Source: Lentimicrobiaceae bacterium
Lineage (GTDB): Bacteria; Bacteroidota; Bacteroidia; Bacteroidales; JALOCA01
Direction of reading: 5' to 3'
Assembly (NCBI GenBank): GCA_023227965.1
Contig: JALOCA010000030.1
Span: forward strand, 1-45,296
DNA length: 45,296 bases
Made by a program: the position numbers and the translations under genes. A model generated the notes under the pieces. The model worked only from the letters and a program-made list of their open reading frames with translations, was not told the origin of the DNA and made no database searches. Numbering within the stretch: the stretch's first letter is position 1; each line of letters opens with the position of its first letter. Shown in pieces: positions 7,931 to 15,694 of the stretch.

Positions 7931-8860
7931 TTAAGCAATGCACTTTTCAATTTGTTTGTTGAATTCTTCCTTTTGTATTGATTCATTTTTTCGGAAGATA
8001 ATAACAATTTCATTCTGTTCTTTTGCCTGACAAGGCTCAAAATTGCATCCTGAAAGTGTATAATTAAATAGCGCCCAGCCGCTTGTGGTGTTTAAATGTC
8101 CTTTAGACCGGATGATGGAATGATATTTATTGATCAAACCGATAAGCTTTTCCGGATCAAAAATGTGTTCAATCCCAAATTGGAAAACCCTCCCCTGAAA
8201 ATTTTCATCAGTCAGGTGAGGTGCAGGCAAAAAATTATTTTTAGAATTCAGCCCTTCCGCTTTTTTCTCGAGGTCAATCGAGCTTAAAACTGAGATTGTC
8301 AATTTTGTGCCAACAAAGCATGAATATTTATCAGGAAATGATGATTTGAATTTGACAACCAATTCATCTTGCCGTTCGGGAGAATCCAGCAGGTCGCATT
8401 TGCTGAAGATAATCATGTCCGACATTCTGATTTGGGCATTGTATATCGGAATCCGTTGAAATTTGGGATTTTCGAGACTGGTGATATCCACCATACAAAT
8501 TACCGGCATCAGGCTGAGCTGAGGAATTAAGCCAACCATTTCTGAAACCATTTCAATGCCTCCCAATCCGCTGGGTTCGATGAGGATGCGGTCGAATTTT
8601 TCAGTTTCAACAATCTTTTCAAGATTCTCTTTCAGGTAGATTTTGGCCGAACAGCAAATACACCCACCCAAAATGTCGAAAACCGACCCTGCAACAGATT
8701 TTGATTGAAGGGTTTGCCCGTCGATGGAAACTTTCCCGAATTCGTTCACTACAATGGCCCAATATTCCTTCGGAGGTTTTTGCTCCAAAAGCCGTATGAT
8801 TGTCGTTGTTTTTCCTGAACCCAGGAACCCTGAAATGATATTTACCGGAATTTTTCCCAT
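7931..8860 (-). CDS. COG0523 (CobW/ZNG1-like) G3E GTPase, probable metal chaperone
   Basis: 309 residues from the ATG at 8860; a TTG at 8881 would add seven unlikely residues. Seen: P-loop GFLGSGKTT at 11-19, the metal-binding GGCICC motif at 65-70 (CxCC, the signature of COG0523), IEPSGLGG near residue 97, SKCDLLD (the NKxD-like guanine site) and a C-terminal CobW_C region with GHLNTTSGWALFNY. Family members load zinc, or in some cases cobalt, into client enzymes with GTP hydrolysis. It starts 50 nt downstream of mtaB on the same strand. MtaB is a zinc enzyme, so it is an attractive client; that is inference. It could instead serve B12 synthesis like CobW. Confidence 0.85.
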   Translation of the reverse strand: MGKIPVNIISGFLGSGKTTTIIRLLEQKPPKEYWAIVVNEFGKVSIDGQTLQSKSVAGSVFDILGGCICCSAKIYLKENLEKIVETEKFDRILIEPSGLGGIEMVSEMVGLIPQLSLMPVICMVDITSLENPKFQRIPIYNAQIRMSDMIIFSKCDLLDSPERQDELVVKFKSSFPDKYSCFVGTKLTISVLSSIDLEKKAEGLNSKNNFLPAPHLTDENFQGRVFQFGIEHIFDPEKLIGLINKYHSIIRSKGHLNTTSGWALFNYTLSGCNFEPCQAKEQNEIVIIFRKNESIQKEEFNKQIEKCIA

Positions 8861-8910
8861 AATGCTAAAAGAGCCGGTCAAATATTAGTCCGGCTTAATA
8901 GGTTATAATT

Positions 8911-10287
8911 TTATAGTCCGTATTCGGATGGAATGAATTTGCTCTGGTCAATAAGCGGAAGCATCATCTCCACAAAATCGCTTTCATTTTCAGGGATACT
9001 GTTGAGTTCGTCTCGCAGAATTGGCAGGTAACTGGTTTCTAATTCTGAAAGTTTCATCTTTCCGGAACGGAGTGCTTCTTCGATAATGTCGAGTGCCGCC
9101 AGCGCACCGTTTTTGGCATTTGCCACATACGAATCGCCTTTAACAAGCTCTTTCGAAATACGAATCACATTTTCGGGTGAAAGGATCAAGGCCTGAGGAT
9201 CGGTATAGACATCAGAAGCAACCAGTAATTGCTGCAAAATACGACTGGGAACCGTTCCGGCGATTAATGCCTGGTTCATCAGTCGGGCATCGTATTCCAG
9301 CTGTTCCATGTAAGCTGTTGGCGCCATGCCGGATAATAATTTGATGTTCTGGACTGATTCGTTGCTCCACAAATCGCAGCAGGCTGAAGCAATATTTCCG
9401 ATCGGGCTCAGATGGGCGCAGGCGGCTGTTTTGCCTTCCATTGAAATGGGGATGCCAGTAATGGCTTTCAGGAACGGGCCTTCATATCCACAATCTTTAT
9501 CAGGGCCAACCGCGCCTTCTTCCATAGCGACAATTGAACGGACCACAGAGATTACCCTTACCAAGGAAGCAAATACCCTTGGAATATATTTTTTCTCAGC
9601 TAAAACCATGGCCGTGTTGGCAAATCCGCAGGCAGAGTCGCCTGCCGCAATTTTACCGTGGTTATTGGCCAATGCAACAATTTTTTTCCATAAAAACTGC
9701 ATATCCCGTACACCTAAAACGGCCAGGGCAAACACCATGCCTTTTACGTCGCACATCATCAGTGCTTCGTCCGAAACTTCTTTTCCTCCGGTGCTTTCAA
9801 TCGATAATAAGTCTCCGCCTTCAATCATGCCCTTTTCAAAAAGTTCCATCATGGGCTCTAAATAGGCAGAGGTACGTTGTTTTGCAGGTCTTTCAAATTC
9901 GCGCAAATCGTTAGGTGTCAGCCTGATTTCTGAAGCAAGACCGTGTTTTTGATAGTATTTTTCACAGATTTCGTTCATGATTTTCACGATTTCCACGCCG
10001 ATATCTGGTGTCTTGGTCATCTCCAGAAGGGTTTCAAATTCGAGTACAACACCTTTAGAGTTCAGGTGGACAGCGCGTTCGAGTGCTCCTTCAGCGATTT
10101 CACGGTAATGTCCATATACCTCGTTTAAAGTGTTGCTATTAATGCTCATCATCGGTAAGGTGAAATTCAGTTCGGCATAGACCTGTCCACCGCCGATGAC
10201 CAGTCCTCGGGGTGTTTTCACTGGATGAGGTGCCAAACCAAACATCAGGTCTTCTGCGTTGTTAATGATCAGACTTTTGTATTTCAT
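8911..10287 (-). CDS. mtaB: MtaB, zinc methanol:corrinoid methyltransferase
   Basis: 458 residues, nearly the same length as archaeal MtaB (about 460) and recognisable along its whole length. The three zinc ligands of MtaB all have counterparts: Glu164 in LLSIESTGGKE, Cys220 in AAGDSACGFANTAM, and Cys266 in GPDKDCGYEG. Further shared blocks are ITGIPISMEGKTAACAH and CCDLWSNESV. Known reaction: transfer of the methyl group of methanol to cob(I)alamin on MtaC. The gene follows mtaC after 114 nt; that gap has a small 5-bp hairpin (10349-10363). No MtaA and no RamA-type activator is seen in the window. The substrate could be another C1 compound. Confidence 0.9.
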   Translation of the reverse strand: MKYKSLIINNAEDLMFGLAPHPVKTPRGLVIGGGQVYAELNFTLPMMSINSNTLNEVYGHYREIAEGALERAVHLNSKGVVLEFETLLEMTKTPDIGVEIVKIMNEICEKYYQKHGLASEIRLTPNDLREFERPAKQRTSAYLEPMMELFEKGMIEGGDLLSIESTGGKEVSDEALMMCDVKGMVFALAVLGVRDMQFLWKKIVALANNHGKIAAGDSACGFANTAMVLAEKKYIPRVFASLVRVISVVRSIVAMEEGAVGPDKDCGYEGPFLKAITGIPISMEGKTAACAHLSPIGNIASACCDLWSNESVQNIKLLSGMAPTAYMEQLEYDARLMNQALIAGTVPSRILQQLLVASDVYTDPQALILSPENVIRISKELVKGDSYVANAKNGALAALDIIEEALRSGKMKLSELETSYLPILRDELNSIPENESDFVEMMLPLIDQSKFIPSEYGL

Positions 10288-10401
10288 AGCATTAAAATTT
10301 GTATATCAGTGTTTTGTGCATTTGTAAAATTGACATATTTCTTCCATTACCCTCATAAAGGGTCTATTTTTCTTTGATCAATGTTCAAAATAATCGGCTT
10401 A

Positions 10402-11070
10402 TTAAGAAGCTAGCTTATTGAGGTATTCAACGGCCTTTTGCGGGTCCGGTGCATAAAAGTCAGCACCGATGCTGCGACAGAAATCCGCATTGACAGGAGC
10501 ACCTCCGATCAGAATCTTCGTATCGGGCACAAAACCCCTTATTCCAGCTACTATATCGCCCATGTTCACCATAGTGGTAGTAAGCAGAGCCGAGAGTCCA
10601 ACAACGGCACCTGGATTATTCTTCAATGCCTCAATAAAACGCTCTGAACCAACATCCACTCCAAGGTCGACGATTGTCCATCCGCCACCTTCCACCATCA
10701 TGGCTACCAAGTTCTTGCCGATGTCGTGGAGGTCGCCCTTTACCGTTCCAATAATAAAAGTTCCCTTGGATTTCATCTGGCCGGATGCGAAAAATGGCTT
10801 CAGTTGAATCATGGAAGCGCCCATTGCTTTGGCAGACATCAGCATTTGCGGGACGAAAATCTTGTTTTCCGAAAACTTTTTCCCTACTCTGCCCATTGCA
10901 GGAATAAGTGCTTCTTCCAGAATTCTTTGCGGATTAATCCCTGTTTCGAGAGCCTTCTGGGTCAGCTCTTGTGAACCATCCATCCCCCGAAGCTGAGGAG
11001 GATAGGGAGATTTCAAATCAATTTTTCCAAATTCTACTGCTTCGAGTAGTTTTTCAATTAGTTCGCTCAT
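10402..11070 (-). CDS. mtaC: MtaC, methyltransferase corrinoid protein
   Basis: 222 residues from the ATG at 11070; the open frame extends upstream to 11121 with sequence unlike the family. Residues about 1-90 form the helical cap domain (LTQKALETGINPQRILEEALIPAMGRVGKKF), followed by a Rossmann B12-binding domain with GTVKGDLHDIGKN, whose His115 is the expected lower ligand of cobalt. GLSALLTTTM and ILIGGAPV also match. It carries the methyl group between MtaB and an acceptor methyltransferase. It is first in a transcript with mtaB, and a TATATTTG -7 box lies about 37 nt upstream. Confidence 0.93.
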   Translation of the reverse strand: MSELIEKLLEAVEFGKIDLKSPYPPQLRGMDGSQELTQKALETGINPQRILEEALIPAMGRVGKKFSENKIFVPQMLMSAKAMGASMIQLKPFFASGQMKSKGTFIIGTVKGDLHDIGKNLVAMMVEGGGWTIVDLGVDVGSERFIEALKNNPGAVVGLSALLTTTMVNMGDIVAGIRGFVPDTKILIGGAPVNADFCRSIGADFYAPDPQKAVEYLNKLAS

Positions 11071-11106
11071 TTTATTGTTGTTTAATGTTTGATTTAAAAA
11101 TAATAG

Positions 11107-11114
11107 CAAATATA
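11107..11114 (-). promoter_or_regulatory. Bacteroidota-type -7 promoter box for mtaC
   Basis: The minus strand reads TATATTTG followed by C, matching the TAnnTTTG consensus of the Bacteroidota housekeeping sigma factor. It would give a leader of about 30 nt before the mtaC ATG at 11070. No convincing -33 TTTG at normal spacing was found, which would fit an activator-dependent promoter. Confidence 0.55.
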
Positions 11115-11180
11115 AGATCACACCATTTTTTTTTATACGTCAATATTTACTAATTATGATGCGATATTCACTTAAATCAC

Positions 11181-11230
11181 TTATTTTGTGCGATAATTAC
11201 CACTATTATTTTGTGCGATAATAACCACTA
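11181..11230. repeat. Two tandem 25-bp direct repeats ending at the araC start codon
   Basis: Copies at 11181-11205 and 11206-11230 (TTATTTTGTGCGATAA...ACCACTA) differ at a single base. A degenerate partial copy (TGCGATATTCAC) lies just upstream at about 11160-11171. The second copy ends on the A of the regulator's ATG. The array is between the divergent mtaC and araC-type genes, 67-124 bp from the mtaC -7 box. Direct repeats of a 20-odd-bp unit are how AraC dimers often contact DNA, so this is a candidate operator. Confidence 0.8.
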
Positions 11231-12099
11231 TGTCGGCTAAATATGAACAAATAGTCTTACGGGAAGATGAATCTTTTTTCATCGGGATTTTCCAGGATAA
11301 TCTGGATAAGAGCTCCTGGCACTATCACAATAACTATGAAATAAGCTTCATCACAGAAGGGATGGGCAAGCGGATTGTGGCCGATTCGATCGAGGAATTT
11401 CAGCCTGGCGACCTGGTATTTATTGGACCTAACCTACCGCATATTTGGATTGCAGAAAAGGAGCACAAGTTCATGTCTGAGCGGACCCTCGAAATGGTTT
11501 TTCTCCAGTTTTCTGCCAATATTTTCTTTTCCCAGATGTTGGCTCTGCCTGAATTCAAAAATGTACGCATAGCTCTCGAACTATCGGAAAGAGGGATTCA
11601 GATCGTTGGACAAACGCTTAATGAAGTAAGCGAGATTATGCTGCAGCTCCCGTACCTGAAGGGCTTCGATCGCATGAACAATTTCTTTAGGCTGATGGAT
11701 ATCATTGGGAAAAGTAGCTCCAACTGCAATCTGGCCAGTGACCAATACATGAGAAAGCGGTTCACTACAGGGAACAAACGCATAGCACTATTGCACGATT
11801 ACCTGATGAACCACTACCGTGAAGAAATTGATCTGAAGAAGTTGGCAGATCTGGTCAGCATGGCGGAAGGATCTCTATGCAGGTTTTTCAAGAGTAATAT
11901 GGGTACCTCCATTTTCGAATATCTGAACGAAATTAAGGTTGATTTTGCATGCAAACTACTAATGAACAATGAATTATCAATCGTGAATGCCTGCTATGAC
12001 AGCGGGTTCAACAACCTAAGTCATTTCAATAAGCAGTTCAGAAAAAATACCGGAGTAACTCCATCAGAATACCGGAAACGGTTTAAGTGGTTGGTGTAG
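11230..12099 (+). CDS. AraC-family transcriptional regulator with cupin sensor domain
   Basis: 289 residues. The N-terminal half is a cupin-type sensor (WHYHNNYEISFITEG near residues 31-45, FQPGDLVFIGPNLPHIW near 56-72). The C-terminal 100 residues are a double helix-turn-helix: IDLKKLADLVSMAEGSLCRFFKSNMGTSIFEYLNEIKVDFACKLL, then IVNACYDSGFNNLSHFNKQFRKNTGVTPSEYRK. It is divergent from mtaC and probably controls that operon in response to a small molecule. The start codon overlaps the last base of a tandem repeat, so the protein may also repress itself. The ligand is not predictable. Confidence 0.9.
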   Translation: MSAKYEQIVLREDESFFIGIFQDNLDKSSWHYHNNYEISFITEGMGKRIVADSIEEFQPGDLVFIGPNLPHIWIAEKEHKFMSERTLEMVFLQFSANIFFSQMLALPEFKNVRIALELSERGIQIVGQTLNEVSEIMLQLPYLKGFDRMNNFFRLMDIIGKSSSNCNLASDQYMRKRFTTGNKRIALLHDYLMNHYREEIDLKKLADLVSMAEGSLCRFFKSNMGTSIFEYLNEIKVDFACKLLMNNELSIVNACYDSGFNNLSHFNKQFRKNTGVTPSEYRKRFKWLV

Positions 12100-12424
12100 A
12101 TCAGCATGTCTAGGATTTAGATGATGACTGATTCCCTCTGAATGTAAATTCTTCGATTTTCCCAAGGTCAATTTTTAAGTCTAAAAACAAAATGCTTCGG
12201 TAGGGTTACATTAGTAAATAAAAATGCTTCGATAAAATGCTGTATTTCTGATTATTATCTAATCTTCTTAGTACCCGTGGCGGGCCTACTTCTTAATTCC
12301 TTAACTATATTTGTAAAGACTGCTTGTGAATTCACTTATATCCATTTATGTGCTTGCAAAGTCTGCGATTTCCGAATGATTTATAGAAATACACGAATCT
12401 TTCCCTATTCATTCCCAATTAATA
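12100..12424. other. Intergenic, no feature recognised
   Basis: About 325 nt between the AraC gene and the tRNA-type terminator. No ORF with family-like sequence, RNA gene or strong repeat was seen apart from a twice-occurring AAAATGCTTCG word near 12188-12234. Confidence 0.5.
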
Positions 12425-12455
12425 ACAAAACCCACTGAAATTCAGTGGGTTTTGT
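12425..12455 (-). terminator. Rho-independent terminator of the truncated tRNA-like gene
   Basis: Arms 12425-12439 and 12441-12455 are perfect 15-bp reverse complements around one central base (ACAAAACCCACTGAA). In minus-strand sense the hairpin ends in GGGTTTTGT, like a terminator. It lies 7 nt downstream of the CCA end of the tRNA-like fragment at 12463-12474, the usual arrangement for a tRNA transcript. Confidence 0.75.
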
Positions 12456-12462
12456 ATCATTG

Positions 12463-12474
12463 TGGTGCCCAGAA
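12463..12474 (-). other. tRNA 3'-end fragment, probable attachment site of the conjugative element
   Basis: On the minus strand 12463-12474 reads TTCTGGGCACCA, a typical acceptor-stem 3' strand plus CCA (compatible with a tRNA-Leu type GCCCAGA/TCTGGGC pairing). It is followed by a tRNA-style terminator. Upstream on the minus strand (12475-12600) there is no T-loop GGTTCGA, so the rest of the tRNA is absent. This is what remains at one end of an element integrated into a tRNA 3' end. The core length and the identity of the tRNA are inference; the other attachment site is outside the window. Confidence 0.5.
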
Positions 12475-12480
12475 CAAGAC

Positions 12481-13160
12481 GCCAGCTTTTATTGTAAGTA
12501 CAAAACATGATTCCTTAGATGATCGTGTCTGTATTGGAGCTGGATGCCGGAAAGAATCTCCGGGTTACGGGCAAAAAGAAAGCAAAGACAGCTTAATGCG
12601 TTAAAGTTTTGTCTTTGCATACTTTTTTCATGCGCGTAATCATATCACCTTTTGTTTGGTGATTTTCCGGTGATTTCCGGGTGATGACCAACACCGGCAA
12701 TTCACCGGAAGGTATGGTCGTTATCCTTTTTCCTATACTTCCCGGTTTATACTTTCCTCCACATCAGTCTATGCGCCGGAAAGCGGTGCGGAGTTAACCG
12801 GTTTACAGAGGCGAAGGTATATCCGTGTTCTTCATGCCGCCGCAAGTTCAAGCCCTATGGGTTTTGCAAAAAATCTCCACGCCTTCGCTACGCTTCGGGT
12901 TGTTTTTTATTGCAAAAAAACCTGTCAGCAGCTAAACACGAACCTTCTTTTAGCCCCTGAAACACGATAACTCCGACCGGCTCCGATACGGCATAAAAAA
13001 AATGTCAGAAATTATGGAAAGGATAGAAAAAAATAGGAAACAACGATTCACATTTAAAATTTGCAGATATGACAAGATTAGTTTCATTATTCGGAGGTAC
13101 TGTTTGGCGACTCTCCCCGTCAAATTACTATGAACCGCAGGGCATACGACAGAGGACAGT
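12481..13160. other. Non-coding left end of the element with clustered inverted repeats
   Basis: No credible gene. Seen: a 9-bp inverted repeat GCAAAGACA/TGTCTTTGC (12582-12590, 12610-12618); TCACC/GGTGA (12645-12649, 12658-12662); and TTCCGGTGA/TCACCGGAA (12665-12673, 12702-12710), with an extra TTCCGGGTGATG at 12676-12687. The part from about 12780 to 13160 is anonymous sequence with short A-runs. A 171-codon open frame over 12950-13465 is antisense-side shadow of the ATPase gene. Repeats so close to the border could be recombinase or excisionase sites. Confidence 0.5.
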
Positions 13161-14441
13161 TTAGAGTATTTCATGTAATTTCCATGCCTGAATATGCCTG
13201 ATACCTTTATTGGAAGGCAGTGAAATGTCATCGAGTGAAACAACAGCTTTTTCATAATTATCCGATATTGCTTCCAGCGGAGCATATTCGCGTTGTGTTG
13301 TTTGCTCGTCAACCAAAAGATAGGTGCTTTGAAGGTAGATAAGCCGATCCCCTTTTTTAGCGACAAAGTCCACTTCTTTATCACGCATCGCGCCAACATA
13401 AACCTCGTATCCTGCCCTGCGGAGTTCCAAATAAACAAGATTTTCCAACTTATAACCCACCCCATAACCGAATCCGGGATAAAGATAATTTTTGAATGAC
13501 AAGTCGTTTATATAATATTTACAGTTGCCAGAGATTGTTTCCTTTCCTCTGATGTCATAGCGTTCAACTTTGTGTATCAAGAATGTATCTTCAATATAAC
13601 CGATGTAATTAGCAACTGTATCATATGTGGTTTTTCTCCCGTTACTTTTGAAATAGTTCGCAATATTGGCTATTGAGACCAGGTTGGAAGCATTATTGAC
13701 CAGGTAAATAAAAATATCTTCCAGCAGCTTTGGGTCTTTTATACTGTGCCGTTGTATAATATCGCGAAGCAATACGGTGTCTTTTATAGCAGATATATAA
13801 TTGCGCTTTGTTTGGTCATTTGGCAATACGAACAACTCAGGCAATGCTCCGCTCTCCATATAGTCGATGTAACTTTGCTTTTTTAATTCTATTCGGGTTA
13901 TTCCAGTGTATTCCGCATAACTAAAAGGGAATACCTCAAAATTGACATAACGACCGGAAAGTAGCGTAGCCAATTCCATTGAAAGCATTTTGGAATTGGA
14001 GCCACTGATGAATATTTCATAGCTGTCAACGAAATTCTGCGAATGAGAGTTCACAAAATGTTCCCATCCGCTGATATTTTGTACTTCGTCTATAAAAAGC
14101 CAGACTTTACCTTCAGGCTTAAGTTTTTCCCGATATAGCTTCAGCAGTACCTCAAGTTCTTTATAATTGCTGATAAAATCGAAATCAGTAAATTCTTTGT
14201 TGATATAAAAGATATTCCGGGGATTTACACCACCCTCGATCAGTCTGTGGGCTATCTGACGGAGAATATAGCTTTTACCCGTACGGCGCTGGCCTACCAG
14301 CACTTTGACAAGCCTACTGCCTGTATAGTCAAATATTTTGTCAGTATAATCTTTGCGGTAATATCCCAGTTCAGGAACATTGCCTTCCCAAAAATTATAC
14401 TTCTTTAAGGCTGTGAAATTTTCTTCCATACTCGAATTCAT
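13161..14441 (-). CDS. AAA ATPase with DUF4143 domain
   Basis: 426 residues. Walker A GQRRTGKS at 50-57, Walker B VWLFIDEVQ at 113-121, sensor-like FISGSNSKML near 151, then a winged-helix-like middle and a DUF4143 C-terminus ending in a nuclease-like patch (EVYVGAMRDKEVDFVAKKG). These proteins are frequent, often mobile, and of unclear function. Start is ATG 14441 or ATG 14429; a TACATTTG -7 box at 14447-14454 makes 14429 plausible. A 17-bp direct repeat flanks this start. It takes the place after traN where traO, traP and traQ would be expected. Confidence 0.85.
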   Translation of the reverse strand: MNSSMEENFTALKKYNFWEGNVPELGYYRKDYTDKIFDYTGSRLVKVLVGQRRTGKSYILRQIAHRLIEGGVNPRNIFYINKEFTDFDFISNYKELEVLLKLYREKLKPEGKVWLFIDEVQNISGWEHFVNSHSQNFVDSYEIFISGSNSKMLSMELATLLSGRYVNFEVFPFSYAEYTGITRIELKKQSYIDYMESGALPELFVLPNDQTKRNYISAIKDTVLLRDIIQRHSIKDPKLLEDIFIYLVNNASNLVSIANIANYFKSNGRKTTYDTVANYIGYIEDTFLIHKVERYDIRGKETISGNCKYYINDLSFKNYLYPGFGYGVGYKLENLVYLELRRAGYEVYVGAMRDKEVDFVAKKGDRLIYLQSTYLLVDEQTTQREYAPLEAISDNYEKAVVSLDDISLPSNKGIRHIQAWKLHEIL

Positions 14442-14477
14442 TTACGCAAATGTATAAATATTCTTTCACACTCGAAT
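14421..14477. repeat. Pair of 17-bp direct repeats at the ATPase start
   Basis: 14421-14437 and 14461-14477 share 15 of 17 bases (TTCTTyCAyACTCGAAT) and start exactly 40 bp apart. One copy is inside the first codons of the ATPase gene and the other lies upstream of its presumed -7 box (14447-14454), so they bracket the promoter. They may be binding sites for a repressor. Confidence 0.6.
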
Positions 14478-14517
14478 ATTTTAAAAAAACAAAAAGGTGA
14501 ATAAACTGCATGAGGAG

Positions 14518-14616
14518 GCCGTCCCAATTTATGTTTCGAGACGGCTTTAATTTTTATTCAATTTCCCGATCCCCAAATTCAACGTCGGGTGAGGCATTTA
14601 TTATCGAAAAGGCCAT
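14518..14616 (-). other. Hairpin and possible transposase-tail relic
   Basis: Minus strand 14616-14554 reads a short open frame MAFSIINASPDVEFGDREIE then stop, followed by a hairpin with GCCGTC/GACGGC arms (14518-14523, 14540-14545). Such GCCGTCTC hairpins often close insertion-sequence transposase genes in this phylum, and the SPDVEFGDRE ending is reminiscent of a transposase C-terminus. Evidence is weak. The whole traN-ATPase gap is 232 nt. Confidence 0.25.
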
Positions 14617-14673
14617 ATATAACCAGCAAAGGATCTAAAGTACAATACAAGCTGAAGTCATTGGAAATTACAT

Positions 14674-15621
14674 TCACTGTACTTTTAGTTTGCTTATGCT
14701 TTTTGCCCGCACCAGATCAGCATTTTCCACTACAAAAGATTGATGCCGCCCACCGTTTTTTTCGTTCAGCTCAACAAGCAGTTTTTTACCTTCCGCAACG
14801 GTAAACTGGGGCAGGGTAAACACTGTGCGTTCTGTTTTCCGGCCATTAATCACCATCATTTGGTTGTAAGCCCTTAGCGGTGAAATGGACTGTTCCTGAA
14901 TGGCCGTGCGTTTGGCCACTTTCTTATCGACAATTTTGAATGAGATGTAATCCACATTAAACGGCACGTTCGAAGAGTTCTTGAGCTGCATGTGGAAATA
15001 CAACAGGTTGTTGTGCGAGTAAATACCCTTCAGCGTATACTGGATACCAAACCGCTTGCAGCCAATATGTTTGATCTCCCGGCGGTCATTTTTGTAGATC
15101 GACTGCATAATCAGGTTGACAAGCAAAGGCGATTCATTACCCAGATCCGTCAGGAGAACTGACGTTGTGTTGTCCGGATGGTCCACTGTTTTGTTGTTAC
15201 GAATAAAATCGGCCATTTCCACCGAAAGTTTGACAGGCTCATCGGCATATTTCACATTGAACGAATAGTAACTTCCATCTTCGGTAATTACGGATAAATT
15301 GCTTTCCCTTGAAAAATCCCGCTGGGCGGCTTTTACCCGCAATACATTTTCTGTACCGTCAGCTTTGGCAGCCAGCAGGTCGGCGCTACCCAAGTCCACA
15401 TAGCGTATGGCCGCCGGGAAAATGATGTGCACCGTTTTGTCGAAGGTTACTTCAAGCGCATAAGGCGCAATCATTTTATCAAAAGTCAAAGGACGTGTCA
15501 GCCCCTGAAAATAATCACTGGTACTTGGCATTGTTTTTTGACTACTGCCGTTCGTTTTTTCCTGGGCACTGACAGCAAACGCTCCTGCCATAAAGGCAAG
15601 GATGATAAAAATTCTTTTCAT
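14674..15621 (-). CDS. traN: TraN, conjugative transposon transfer protein (DUF4138)
   Basis: 315 residues with a signal peptide (about 1-19, ending VSAQ). The family is the VirB9-like periplasmic part of the Bacteroidota conjugation channel. Seen: PYALEVTFDKTVHIIFPAAIRYVDLGS near residue 52, typical of TraN, GIYSHNNLLYFHMQLKNSSNVPFNVDYI in the middle and LPQFTVAEGKKLLVELNEKNGGR near the end. It is the last recognisable tra gene, 73 nt after traM; the gap carries a motif repeated elsewhere in the element. Confidence 0.92.
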   Translation of the reverse strand: MKRIFIILAFMAGAFAVSAQEKTNGSSQKTMPSTSDYFQGLTRPLTFDKMIAPYALEVTFDKTVHIIFPAAIRYVDLGSADLLAAKADGTENVLRVKAAQRDFSRESNLSVITEDGSYYSFNVKYADEPVKLSVEMADFIRNNKTVDHPDNTTSVLLTDLGNESPLLVNLIMQSIYKNDRREIKHIGCKRFGIQYTLKGIYSHNNLLYFHMQLKNSSNVPFNVDYISFKIVDKKVAKRTAIQEQSISPLRAYNQMMVINGRKTERTVFTLPQFTVAEGKKLLVELNEKNGGRHQSFVVENADLVRAKSISKLKVQ

Positions 15622-15653
15622 TTGAAACTTGTTTTTAAATTGTTGATAAATGG

Positions 15654-15680
15654 ATTTTTAGTGGCACGGTCACAGACCGT
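15654..15680. repeat. Copy A of a dispersed ATTTTTAGTGGC motif with adjoining hairpin
   Basis: ATTTTTAGTGGC at 15654-15665 is followed at once by the hairpin ACGGTC-ACA-GACCGT (15666-15680) and TTTT on the plus strand. It lies in the traM-traN gap. The same motif occurs at 22919-22931 and 36342-36354, always intergenic and on the same DNA strand. Confidence 0.6.
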
Positions 15681-15694
15681 TTTTGTTATTTTCT

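Noticed and set aside
8861..8881. Upstream TTG start for the COG0523 GTPase
   Set aside because: The extra seven residues precede the usual short N-terminus before the P-loop; ATG at 8860 fits the family.
12463..12600. Complete tRNA gene on the minus strand
   Set aside because: Only the acceptor 3' strand and CCA are present; no T-loop, anticodon arm or matching 5' acceptor strand.
12950..13465. 171-codon minus-strand open frame
   Set aside because: It overlaps the C-terminal part of the DUF4143 ATPase in another frame and does not resemble a protein family.
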